From Rhizodiscina lignyota (taxonomy: Eukaryota; Ascomycota; Dothideomycetes; Aulographales; Rhizodiscinaceae): a stretch of DNA of 64,000 nucleotides. Below, one piece after another: positions 24,224 to 34,333 of the stretch; the first letter of the stretch is position 1, and the number at the start of each line of letters is the position of its first letter. A model generated the notes under the pieces. That model worked only from the letters and a program-made list of their open reading frames with translations. It was not told the DNA's origin and made no database searches. The translations under genes were made by a program, and so were the position numbers. Location: the NCBI GenBank assembly GCA_010015805.1, contig ML978124.1:1240001-1304000 (forward strand), given 5' to 3'.

Positions 24224-25994
24224 GTTTAGTATGTGAAGCTCGTCTTAATTACGGGAGAGGAAGAGTGGAAGTTTTAGATAGTAGATGTATGGTGCCTTGT
24301 GGGAGTTGAGATAGTCCGTGTGGCTGGTGGTTCGCATGACGACGCGGCGACGAATGACATTGGCTTGGCGCTGATACCCTTGTCCGTCCATGTTTATTGT
24401 TTTGGTATTAGCGGAACAACTCACATTATAGCTTCACTTCAAGGCCTCATGCCGCAATGCCTAGATTATGCTTCAATACAGCTACTGGTATCTCTGGAAG
24501 ATCACAGTATTGTTCTTTGATCAATCACCTCTCATTTGACGTCGTTTCAGAAGAACACGTCCTCCCGGGCAAGTTTGATTTCTTAGAGCTAGACTGATTT
24601 AAAAAAAAAAGCAAAATCATTTCTCACCTGTCAAGCACCTGCAATAATGCCTAAAACTTTATTCCCCGACTTTCTCTATTCTATACATTCCGGGTACACT
24701 CGGTATCTAACAATCTCTCCTCAGAAATCTCCGGCTGCATCTCGATAGGAACTATGAGTATGCTGCATAAGTCCTCTAGAAAAATTGACTAAAGCCAAAC
24801 GTCTGCACCCACAAACTAAAAACGATGAGAATGAGAAAGAGTTGTTACTTAACAGCAAACATTCATACTCCTGGACGTGATGGAGTACTTTTGTTGACAC
24901 GGGAATTAGGTGCCGCATAACGCTTCATGATCCCGCGATGGCCCCCAGAATGTTACTGGCTGGGCCTCTCCGTTTATCAAGAGGCCGAGATCGGTTCATC
25001 GGACCTTGGTGCAAGGACTAACATGGATCCATGCAGTTCTATCTTTGCACGTGACTCTGTCTCTTTGATTGTTTAAGTTATTCCGGCCACATGGAAACTT
25101 TGCTGCACGTAGCCCTGTCATGCGGCATGCCGCTAGGGATTAAAGCACAGTCGATCATTATCAGCTCAGCATCTCAGAAATGAAAAATTTGGTGTCGACG
25201 CCTTGCACAACCTCGAGACGAAGCCGGATGATTCAAACTGCCCTTTTAGGATTCCCAACAAAGCTATCGGGATAACCTATAGATTTATTTGCTCAACATT
25301 CTCAATATGGGTATTCCAGCTCTAGGCAAGCAGTATGCAGTCTTCGCTGTGAAGAATACGCACAAGCAAGTGCCCGTAAGAGCACGGCCCAACTGCACAA
25401 TGCAGATACAGTGCAGACCGCCTCCAAGCAATATCGACCAAGCCGGGCTGCCGGCCCAATGAATGTTCTTGTCACATTTATTGGAAAAGTAAGGAGGCTG
25501 GTAAGTGGCATTTCCATGCAGTGCTGCATGCTCGTCTGGGTACATCTACGTTTGACCAACTTTGCCTGATATTTCTACAAGTTAGCAAGCTGCGGCACTG
25601 ACCTCTTATTAGTTACACATTCGAATTGGTCTTACACCTCGTTCCGAATTCAAAGCAATGGCCGCACAACTGTAGTTTAACGGTCTAGTCTCGTGCCACG
25701 TCCGACCGCACAGTGGATTTCCGGCGTCACCCTTCCCAATCTCCTAGCAGCTCATTCTTTACTGAACCCAAGTTGTTGTCTTGCACCATTCCAGATTGCT
25801 CTCCTCTCTAACGATGACCTACTTAGATACTATGGTGTCATTCCATGCGTTCCTCTAGAGCATACTACTAACTCCATCAATCGGTAACGTCTGCACCTTG
25901 TCATGCTATAGCAGGTAAAGGGTGAAAGGGAACTTATTCATTCCAGGTCTCACACTGTTAGCAAGTGTCCTTTACTCAGGAAAACCAGTTAAAC
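24224..25994. other. Start of the accessory island, no gene seen
   Basis: This stretch begins with the PEP12 promoter. From about 24.5 kb onward it loses coding character: frames are short, AT-rich and stop-riddled on both strands. I see no transposase or RNA gene. The plus-strand sequence near 24853 reads KHSYSWT-stop and superficially resembles the middle exon of the zinc-ribbon family described below, but its flanks do not match. Confidence 0.5.
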
Positions 25995-26407
25995 ATGGTA
26001 ATATTGAATAATTCTAACAAGCCAATTAATATGTCTCTGACATTTTTAGTGCAGACTACCGGCCCGTCTGGAATCGATAAACTACGCATCGCCCAAAGGA
26101 AAAGCATAGAGACTCGTTATGTACTTCTATGGGGCGTAGACCCTTGGGAATTACCTGTAAGTAATCTGCCTGCAATCAAGCACTAGATACTATGCTAACT
26201 TCCTTCTCAGAGAAAACATGTATACATCTGGCATTGCGTACGTGGAGCCTAGAGAGCCTCTCAACAACCTATCCCTTAGATACCTAACGAGACGTCGAAC
26301 AGTGTGCGTGCGGCTACTCTGGAATCGGCATATACCTAGAGTCCTGTCCTAGATGCGGCCACTCGAGGTGCGCCAACTGTGAAACAATGAGGGTCCAAGT
26401 TCGGTAG
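25995..26407 (+). CDS. Zinc-ribbon micro-protein, copy A, intact, 97 aa
   Basis: Three exons, 25995-26156, 26211-26237 and 26303-26407, encode 54, 9 and 34 residues plus stop. Both introns are phase 0. The 27-nt middle exon reads RKHVYIWHC. The last exon reads CACGYSGIGIYLESC followed by PRCGHSRCANCETMRVQVR. Together they give a WxC-C-x-C then CPxCGHxRCxxC array of eight cysteines, typical of a small structural zinc ribbon. The N-terminal part is not conserved in the other copies. The family matches nothing I can name; similar Cys spacing occurs in small fungal proteins of unknown role. Intact frame, consensus splice sites and matching exon sizes in copy B argue for a real gene. Expression is untested. 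Confidence 0.62.
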
Positions 26408-26889
26408 ATCAAGTTATTGCTCTTTCACAAATGCTAGCAGGAGGTCTTAGCCCGGTCCTTATTTAACGTAACTTCACGGGGAATATCTAGGGCTGCCACT
26501 CAAACAGGCGTAGTAATCGTATATAATAAGTGTTTATTGTCCTATGTTAAGCTGATCACAAAGGGATGTAGCCCAACAATTAGTATTCAGCAAATCAGCA
26601 ATGCATAACAAAAGAAAAGCCTTCTTCGACGACTATGTCATTAGTGTGGATCAGTGTTCTCAAAGAATCGCAATATTCAAGAGGAGGCCTATCATGCTGG
26701 GCACAAGAGAGTGAGGTTTTACGCGGATTTTGAGTTTGACCGCATTAACGCCTTTCTCAACACTTGCTTTATGTATTTAGGAAGGCATTAAGAAGTTGAA
26801 TCGCGTGAAAAGCTTCTGCAACACATTAGGTCAGCCTGTAAGTAAGATGCAATATCATCTATCGACATTCGACTTTTATTTGGGGTAAC

Positions 26890-27235
26890 GGACCTTGATC
26901 GTATCTTACTAACAAAGGCGCAGCTCTAACTGCATCTCGCCCGTGAAAGGAATGAATCAGCCCAACACAACTGCGTTGCTTCGGAGCTTACTATCTCAGT
27001 CCGGCCTTTCTATACTGCCTCATTTTAAACGCTAACGTTACTTTAGATAATCGCACCTTTTACACTTGCTACGGCGTACTTCTCAATACCACAGCATGCC
27101 ATCCTTTTCACGGCAGGTGTTAAATCCTTGGTCGTTCTAATTCTGATCATAGCGACAGTAATGAAGCTAGCCCTCGATACTGCATCACAACGACGAGCTC
27201 GGTGGTGGAAGAAAATTGTTTAAAGAGTTGGAGTA
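26890..27235 (+). pseudogene. C-terminal remnant of CorA-like membrane protein
   Basis: The translated stretch from about 27049 reads IIAPFTLATAYFSIPQHAI and then a second hydrophobic run, LVVLILIIATVMKLAL, followed by RRARWWKKIV-stop. It aligns with the C-terminus of the more complete gene at 34334-36552 (IIAPFALTTATFSIPQ, then a hydrophobic helix and RRKDQWWKTVV). The nucleotide sequence upstream, to about 26970, still aligns with that gene (around CAACACAAC) but is frame-broken. The rest of the gene cannot be traced. This is a decayed, truncated paralogue of a host gene family. Confidence 0.65.
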
Positions 27236-28581
27236 AGACGTTACACGACAACCGATTGCAGAAGATGTTGACGACAACTTGGTTGTGACTAGAGATGAGG
27301 CCGTGTATGTCGATCGATTAAACTGATTGATTATGTAAATCTCAGTCTAGTTGACTGATTGTCAACTAATTGATTCGACTGAATATTTGGGATCTTAAAG
27401 CTCTGATTGGTGAGAGCCTACCGTTGGGCTTATGCCCTTCATTTGCTGTTCGTATGTAAAGCGTACACGGCTGTATTTTGTATAGCACACCTCTGCTAAG
27501 CCGACTGCAGTTGTCGACCAGTGGCTGATTGTAATATTCGATCAAATCAATCGGTCAGATTGATGGTCACTATGTGTCAATGGCTGAGACTTGCACCTTT
27601 TCCTTCGCTGATATAGAGTTGCCTCTATTTCAACTATTTGTTCGATATTGAGGCTGGAGAGAGACAGTCGTGCCAGAGCTCAGGCGCAGCATCATATTAA
27701 TAGGTGGCAGGTCTGCAAGTCAGTTCTATGTTTTCAGTCTCCACAGTTTATTTCGGACGGCCAGACGAAAGAGACAGTTGGTTCTACTGTTCATCGTCAA
27801 GTCGGTAGAGAGTTCACATCGAAGGAAAGAAAGAAGTGCATTGATACGCCTCCAAGGAGACAAAAGTCGAGCCACAGCTGCAAACTGTCACCACCGTTCA
27901 CCACAAAATAAATATTGCGGAAGTCGGCGCAGACAGATTAGGATTCGCCACCTGGTCGAATATGGGCCAGCTAGATTGGTCTGATCGGCTGCCCACTGTG
28001 GGGCGACCAGAGCCATAGTTTCTTCAGTTTATCCTAATCTGGTTTCAAAGTATAGTGTGGCATGGCCAGCAGTCCAGACATTTTCCTTGTTCAAGTTAAG
28101 ATGTTGGGCGTGATGGCATGGAGACCGGCAGCATCTCTAATTTCAAGATGTATTCCCTTCAAGTATGGCAGGATAAAAGTCGTATTCGTGCGTCCTCCCA
28201 GGTCAGGGCTCTGCGATTCTAGCGATGAGGTACTCCGTTGAGGAACGTGGGTTCGCGTCGAGGTGAAGGTAGTGGCTCTGAGAAAGTTAGTGGTGAAGAT
28301 TTATCTCGCGTCGGATGCAGAATAGTAAAAGTTGAGACACCCGTCGGAGGGTAGAAAATGTCGCTCAGCTCTCTGTCTCATGCAACGCAGATCAGTGTCA
28401 GTTGTTTGTTCTCGAAAGAGATCTGCAGACGACGGGAGCTACGTGTGTGGTAGCCGTTCTGACTCTCCCCCCTTACTGCAGAAAGTCGGATGAGTGGCGT
28501 TCTCTCGAAGAAAGTCGGTCGCCAGGGGGTCAATTGACCAATCGAAGCTCAACCAGTACTCCGGAGCCCATACCTGGAGCG
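27236..28581. other. Intergenic within the island
   Basis: The first half is AT-rich and contains several ATTGATT/AATCAAT-type words on both strands near 27310-27375 and 27540-27565. I find no complete terminal repeat and no coding domain. The open frames at 27648-27984 are short, lack splice support and match nothing I know. Confidence 0.45.
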
Positions 28582-28974
28582 ATGAGTGGGACAGGTTTTG
28601 CTCACCTCTTTTCTTCCAAATTTCAATGTCAACAGCCTCCCACGCGACCCGGACTCGAGTGTTGGCACACCGACCAATCCCAAGCTACCTCGTGGCTGCA
28701 AGAGGACACGCTCAATGCGAGACCATGGATCTTAGCTGTATGTACGCAGTGTGCCGTGTCGTTTTATCATTGGCCTGCAATGCTGACTGCCTCGTTAGAA
28801 AAAACATGTCTATATGTGGGAATGCGTACGTGGAATACCTTCGAACCCTGACGAGACCTGACTGAACAGTGTACTTGCCGAATCTCAGGAACCAGCATCA
28901 TGGTTGAGCCTTGCCCCTGCTGCGGACACTCCAGATGTGCCAACTGCCAGACGACGAGAGTGATAGTTCGATAA
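28582..28974 (+). CDS. Zinc-ribbon micro-protein, copy B, intact, 95 aa
   Basis: The exon plan is the same as copy A: 28582-28737 (52 codons), 28799-28825 (9 codons, KKHVYMWEC) and 28870-28974 (35 codons with stop), with phase 0 introns and GTATGT and GTACGT donors. The last exon reads CTCRISGTSIMVEPC then PCCGHSRCANCQTTRVIVR. All eight cysteines and the CGHSRCANC core of copy A are kept, while the first exon differs apart from a shared Trp just before the splice (RPWILA against DPWELP). The ATG at 28582 is the first in frame after upstream stops; a longer N-terminus from a non-ATG start is unlikely. Function is unknown; zinc binding is inferred from the cysteine spacing. Confidence 0.62.
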
Positions 28975-29412
28975 ATGCAAGGCGGGGAGATTATTGGTAC
29001 GGCGCTTTCAGGCGGTGATGAATACAGAGGTTCCAGGGCCTGAGCATTGTGCTTGATAGATCTAGATCGGTAGAACTATCCATTCGGATAGTGACGTCGA
29101 AATGTATAGTATTGGATTTTGTTCGCATTCTATATAATTTTAAGAATCGGATAATTTCGTGTGAACATTACGCTTTTCAAGGCGGGTCCTGGAGTGGGTA
29201 ATTTTTAGAGAGAGGTCGGTGAGTGACGATTGCGTTCGGTAGGGGGGGTCGCGCTATACAAACCCTTCCAGGTTCTTCTTCAGGTCATCCTGCATGAACC
29301 AAGGCGCCTCCAGCTATAGCTTTGTCCTGTTCCCCGGAATTATCATCTGACTCAATTCGTGCAGAGTACTCCGTAGGTGCATAAGAGTTGACATTTGTCC
29401 AGCGCGATTGTA

Positions 29413-30087
29413 ACGTCTTTTACGCGGGCTTGGCGGGGCGGGTCCTTCACTCCCAACCCCCTATGATCCCTTACTGATTAATACAAATGCGCTAGCCGTC
29501 TGCAGCGCGTTTCGGGTTCGCCGTGTGAGCGGAACTAGTCCGATTCGACACGTCTTACGCACCACCCATCCTCTTTTTGATCCACACGACGGTTATCGTA
29601 TTGGTTAGATTACGCTCAAGCCCACTAGTCAAAATATTTTTTACTGCAAGGGGCGACTGCGAACCCGAAACGCGCTGTACGGTAGGCTACAAAAATTGGC
29701 TCTGAAAGGGGGAAGCTACCGTGGTTTTCGGGGAGAGCCGTTGTACGCTAAAAAACCCACTAACTCTCTAAGGTAGAGGGTGGATCCCTCCCTTTACGTT
29801 AGCTTGAAGGACAATCTTTACTCCGTAGGAGACGGTAGTTTTGGTTATAGAGGCGTAATTCTAAGGGCGTGCTTGATTTGCAGGTACTGATTATATTGGC
29901 TATACCTTAACCGTGCACTGATCAAGGACAGGCTGCCGAAGCCACGGCGTTTTTGGCGTACACCGACTCCCCCCGAAAACCACGGTATAACTACGTCAGC
30001 TTTGCTGTAAACGGCTAACACGATTGGATTAATTAGTAAGGGGGTCATAGGGGGCTGGGAGCCGAAGGCTGTGTCCGTGAAAGGCGT
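29413..30087. mobile_element. Foldback (long terminal inverted repeat) DNA element
   Basis: The two ends are long imperfect inverted repeats. The left arm (from 29413, ACGTCTTTTACG) pairs with the right arm ending at 30087 (reverse complement ACGCCTTTCACG). The pairing continues through CCCCCTATGA(T/C)CCC, ATTAAT, GCTAGCCGT/GTTAGCCGT and CCGTGGTTTTCGGGG (left 29719, right 29971), to about 29757 and 29947. TA flanks both ends (29411-29412 and 30088-30089), fitting a Tc1/mariner-type or similar TA target duplication. No transposase is encoded, so this is a non-autonomous MITE or foldback element. The left arm is split by another inverted-repeat element at 29503-29677. Confidence 0.72.
29503..29677. 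mobile_element. 175-bp MITE nested in the foldback element
   Basis: A perfect 19-bp inverted repeat bounds the element: CAGCGCGTTTCGGGTTCGC at 29503-29521 and its exact reverse complement at 29659-29677. The interior is 137 nt with no open frame of note. It interrupts the left arm of the larger foldback element: the arm's pairing with the right arm stops at the left end of this insert and resumes after it. No clear target duplication is visible. The exactness of the termini suggests that it is younger than its host element, whose arms have diverged. Confidence 0.7.
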
Positions 30088-30501
30088 TATCAAATTTCAA
30101 TTGGGTTTTCATTTTCCTCTCTGTGACTAAACGGCATTGCCCATCTTCGGAAATGAAGCACAGTAAATTAAGGAAGTTATGGGAAGGCTCTCCATCCCTA
30201 AGAACTCAACAGCCAGAGCCGCACGAATAGGGGCCTATTGCTGGAATATACTATTATTAATCTCCTTGCAACTTTCCTCAGTCGTTACCGATTTCTTCAT
30301 GCAGCTCACTTTCGTCACGTCGTAGTTATTGCTCTCTCATTACTGCTTTCCCCTCAGAGCCCTCTGGACACAGCTTTGTCATTGCTCGATGCACGGTAGT
30401 ATTCGTGTATGCCAAGACTACACCCGCAGATTCTCATTACCACCTGGTGTTTAAGTATTGAAGCCAAATAGGTTTGTCATTATGTACAGCCGTATTCTTA
30501 G

Positions 30502-30687
30502 AAAAGGCACGTGTCCATCTGGGGAGTGTGTAGATGGAATCCTAAAACTCAGGCCAAGTGTCATGCGATACCTAATGACAAACTTGCATAGTGCTCGTGT
30601 GGCTACAGTGGCATTCCTATACGTACGGATGGGTGTCCTGCCTGCGCATATGCGCGATGTCGTAGCTGCTACACGACGAGGATTTAA
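30502..30687 (+). pseudogene. Zinc-ribbon micro-gene, copy D, decayed
   Basis: The middle-exon equivalent starts at 30502 after a TTAG acceptor and reads KRHVSIW, then loses frame just before the family's terminal cysteine (an extra base in GGGGAGTGT). The last-exon equivalent, 30592-30687, reads CSCGYSGIPIRTDGC then PACAYARCRSCYTTRI and stops three residues early. The family's GH is replaced by AY. No first exon with an ATG and a proper donor was found. The gene is probably dead. Confidence 0.6.
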
Positions 30688-31520
30688 GTACGTCCGGCTC
30701 AGATGCGATTCTCGCAGGCAAGTAGGCCGTTCATTGGAGAGCTGATTGTTGAACTCAATAACAGGGTTGTTCACACTTCCCCTGTATGCAAATAGAAGGA
30801 GTGGGTGCAGATGTCGAAGTCTCGTCCAGACCCGGCAATGGACAAAACGGACCGTCTACCTGCCAAGGTTCGCGGTCAGGCTGCTACAGATGAGGGTCTA
30901 TTCAATCAGTCCAGTTCATTCAAGGTCTGGGCTTCGTCTACTAGAGAAAATAACAGCTTGTTTGTTGTTCGGCTATGTTCAAGGGATGGAACGTAGACGG
31001 GACTTGTGTCGAAATAATGGCGGTGCTAGCACAGCTAGGGATAACAAAGGGAGGGGAAAGAGGAGGAAGACAAGAATGAGGAGTTGGTGAGATGCAAAGT
31101 TGGAGAAATCGTCACTCCAATTTGATGCGCTACGTACACCATGCCACTATGGAAAAGACCTCAACTGTGAAATGTCCTCATATGCGCCGGAGATCCCGAG
31201 ATACGGGTGTAGCCACATCCAGAAAGACTAAAGTGGAGCAATGAGAATTGCTGACATGCTTTCCAACAAGGAAATGGAATGACAAAAGGAAGAGGATTGT
31301 CCGATTCGTCGTCATAATTCATCAGAAGATATTCCAAAGAGAAAAAATTCCTGCTCGTTAAACATCTGATCATAGCTTGCTTGCATTCCTAGCTTCGTGC
31401 AACCACTTGTTATGTTCGCATCCAATTTCCCGGCACCGTAATTCTTGCCCTTTGCCTTCTCTCGGATTTTGGGTTTACAAATGTTAATACACTAGCAGGG
31501 CTGAAGAAGCGGAAGACTAA
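30688..31520. other. Intergenic, possible seventh zinc-ribbon remnant
   Basis: Mostly featureless. On the minus strand near 31209-31165, after a TTTAG, the sequence encodes GCGYTRISGSPAHMR, which resembles a shortened zinc-ribbon last exon (CGYSGI...CPACAH). The match is too short to be sure. Confidence 0.35.
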
Positions 31521-33482
31521 TTAATGGATAGCAGGATTGATTCCGACAAGCTTCATACCGTTTTCCAGCACTGTTCTTGTGGCCTCGAAGAGTGTCGCTT
31601 GAACTGGTGTAATACCGTCACTCTCCTCAATACCCTCAAAGCAAGAAGACAGGTGGTCAGTGACGCTCGCGAGATAGGCCATGACGGTCACTGGTTCTAA
31701 ATTCCTGTAAGTGGAGTTGGTGATCTCAGGGTATGTCGCCAGGAGCCGAAGAACGTTTGTGACGCCATCCTCTCGAAGGGAAGCAAAGTCCTCGTCGGAA
31801 AGTTCCACAGGATCCGGTGCAGTCTTGAGAACAGAGCACAGTCGAGCATACCAATACTGCAAGTCTGGACCAGTACCGTGTTCAAATGAAGTCATATGGC
31901 TGATGTCAAAGGCGTGATCATTTGCCCGTCTTGCAGATAATTCTTGGGCCAGAAGTGCAGTAGTTCCAACGGAGGCGACTGTCTCTTCCGTACTTCCAAG
32001 CAGGGTGGCCTTTTCTGGATTTTCCTTCAGTGATGTCCTCATTGCTGCTTGACATTGATCGAGAATGTCGTCCGGTGTATGCCCGCGACCCAACTTCTTT
32101 GACATCTGAGAGACTCCGCTGAAAGACACATACTCCAATTTTCCTGCTAGATCGGGTAAGTCCATGAGTTCGAGGATTTTGAAGAGTCGTGAGAAGTGAT
32201 CCTTGTTATCAGTCGCAACAACGTATATCATCTTGTCGAACGAGTACTTCCTGTCGCGATCCAAGACAGCCGCAAGATCTCTGAGCATATAAGTGCTGCT
32301 TCCCGTCCGGTCGCGGATAATTTCTCGGCCAGCTTTTTTGGTGAACTTCTTCAGGTCAATAATCCATGATGGCCCGTCCGCCTCACAAATTCCCTTGTTC
32401 TTCAAAATATCCTCAACTTCGGCCATAGTCTCTTGACTGACTTGCGATTCTCCAGAGTACTCATCGAAGCTGATATTCAGTCGACTATAGAGCTGATTAT
32501 AGCTGTCGATGTTGATTTCACGAACGCGCTTCCAAAATGCAAGTGCTTTCTCTTCTCCATCTTCCATTCTTTTGAAAAAAGCGTTGCGTTCGGCAAATAG
32601 CTCCTGTGTTTCCAGCTCGGCTGGATCTTTCCCTTCGTCCCGCGCCTTCTTGTAGGCTGCTTGCTCTGGTTCAAAGCGCTCGTATGTCTTGTGATAAACG
32701 TCGAAGAGATGTCGCAGTGGGTCAGCTTGGAATTGTCCTTCGGGTTCAAACTTCTCCCAGCCTGCACCTAACAGGCCAAGCGGCTTACCCCAGTCACCTA
32801 GGTAGTTAATCTTGGTGACATCCCAACCCATACTTCCGTAGATACTGGCGATAGAGGCCCCCAGGATAGTGCTCCGAAGATGCTTGGCCTGAAACTCGCT
32901 GTCGATGTTGGGGGACGAAAATTCGATCACCAACCTTTTGCGGCCGCTCTCAGGTGAGGTAAGATGGTGAAGCCCAAGTGACGCATCTCGACCGTAAGAC
33001 TGCTTGCGGTCATTGATGTAAGAAAGTACGAGACGCGGCAGAGTCCGTGGTTGATAAAACATCCGAAGATGCATGCCCTCTTCAAATGGACGACGAATAA
33101 AGAGCGGGCATTCCGGGAACTGATGAGATCGAGTTAACTCTAGTGCCGCCTTGTTGGGGGTAGCGTAAAGACGTAACAGGGAAGACTGTGCACCAACCTT
33201 TGTTATGAGATCCAAGGCCAAAGCGTGATAGTCGGCGCCGTGGCTAAGCTTCGGCAATATGGCAGCCAAATCTCCATTGTCAATATTACTGGGCCATTGA
33301 ATGGAGTTGTAGGCGTTGGCTGGGTCGCCCCCTACAAGGCTGCTGAGGATGTCTGCAAAGTACGACCGGGCAATATCCCGAGGCTTGTTCAGCACATCAG
33401 CCTCTGCAAAATGCGGTATTGGAGTTTGCAATCCAATGTCACCCAGAAGGGCTTCGAGGCCAGTAACAGTGAGGGTTGACAT
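31521..33482 (-). CDS. Arginyl-tRNA synthetase paralogue with altered HIGH motif, 653 aa
   Basis: A single-exon class I arginyl-tRNA synthetase of normal eukaryotic/fungal length. The N-terminal Add-1 domain is present (GLEALLGDIGLQTPIPHF, DIARSYFADIL). The Rossmann core (EFSSPNI, INYLGDWGKPLGLLGAGWEKF, FDEYSGESQVSQE) and the DALR anticodon-binding end (YLASVTDHLSSCFEG, VLENGMKLVGINP) also follow. The catalytic HIGH motif, HAGH in ordinary fungal ArgRS, reads QAKH at residues 198-201. The KMSKS-equivalent MSTRKG reads MSKKLG, and GDTGPYLQYAH reads GTGPDLQYWY. It is therefore a diverged paralogue, not the housekeeping enzyme, sitting in the repeat-rich island. The frame is intact, so selection seems to have kept it. 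Aminoacylation may be weak or lost; a new role or a resistance role is speculation. Confidence 0.88.
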   Translation of the reverse strand: MSTLTVTGLEALLGDIGLQTPIPHFAEADVLNKPRDIARSYFADILSSLVGGDPANAYNSIQWPSNIDNGDLAAILPKLSHGADYHALALDLITKVGAQSSLLRLYATPNKAALELTRSHQFPECPLFIRRPFEEGMHLRMFYQPRTLPRLVLSYINDRKQSYGRDASLGLHHLTSPESGRKRLVIEFSSPNIDSEFQAKHLRSTILGASIASIYGSMGWDVTKINYLGDWGKPLGLLGAGWEKFEPEGQFQADPLRHLFDVYHKTYERFEPEQAAYKKARDEGKDPAELETQELFAERNAFFKRMEDGEEKALAFWKRVREINIDSYNQLYSRLNISFDEYSGESQVSQETMAEVEDILKNKGICEADGPSWIIDLKKFTKKAGREIIRDRTGSSTYMLRDLAAVLDRDRKYSFDKMIYVVATDNKDHFSRLFKILELMDLPDLAGKLEYVSFSGVSQMSKKLGRGHTPDDILDQCQAAMRTSLKENPEKATLLGSTEETVASVGTTALLAQELSARRANDHAFDISHMTSFEHGTGPDLQYWYARLCSVLKTAPDPVELSDEDFASLREDGVTNVLRLLATYPEITNSTYRNLEPVTVMAYLASVTDHLSSCFEGIEESDGITPVQATLFEATRTVLENGMKLVGINPAIH

Positions 33483-34333
33483 TTGCCGCTCGGGCGATTT
33501 CTCGCTGTCGGTTGTTGTTCAAGAGGTGTGAGAGTTCGATGTTTTCCGTCCGCCTGAATGAAGTTGTGGCGGCTTTCGTGCATGGAGCGCATGACGATGG
33601 TTGTCGAGGTGTCAGTCATCTCGAGCGTCGTGGTGGAAGCAGATTGGATCTCCTATCTGCACCCCTAGGGTGGCTTTTCCAATGAACTCGGGAGCTCTAC
33701 AACCCTGTAGGGCACTTCTCGGACAGCTGCAAAGATTTGGACTTGCCATCATCTCTACTGTACTTCATTTGCCTCAAGCTTGGAGCTTAATAAGGTGGAG
33801 CATAACACGAGATGTTGTGTGCAGGGGAAGTCGGCATTTCTCGAAGACTTTTTCGGTCCTTGAGGCCCTCCGTGGTCCTCTTCCTCGATAGAGTAATCTC
33901 GCATTTCGGGCCGAAAGGTGTTACTTCATAATGTTACCTACCTACCTTGTCGCATAACTAGGCGCCTCGAGCATGTACTGTAAGGCGTTATTTAAACGAG
34001 CAATCAAAGATCGAGCTCAAACCTCTTCAGAATTTTCTTTTTTGAAAAAGAGTAATATCGCAGTTATCTATGTACCCTTCTTTGTCATTAAAAATGTGTC
34101 GTTGCGCCAGCGCCCTAGAGGAGAAAGCGTCGACCAACATATCGACATTTATCTCTCGGAATTAAATGAATGTGATATATAAAGCAGGATCCGCGACACA
34201 AAACATATGAATGTGAGATAAACGTCAGGCGCTTCCAAAGCTGCGAAAACTCCGATACGGCGCAAGAGTCATCTGGGCTCTCCACCGAAATGGCCGCCAT
34301 CTCCATTCCCGTCCGCTGGAACCGAAGGATGCA
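33483..34333. other. Intergenic, upstream of the ArgRS paralogue
   Basis: This holds the synthetase promoter and the 3' flank of the CorA-like gene. No convincing gene, repeat or RNA was seen. Confidence 0.45.

Noticed and set aside
24848-24905. KHSYSWT-stop similar to the zinc-ribbon middle exon
   Set aside because: The following DNA does not resemble the family's last exon and a stop replaces the cysteine; similarity is too short.
27300-28000. Possible retroelement end (TATA-like ATATAGAG, then a pyrimidine-rich stretch)
   Set aside because: I could not find a second matching end, target duplication or any coding part, so no element is claimed.
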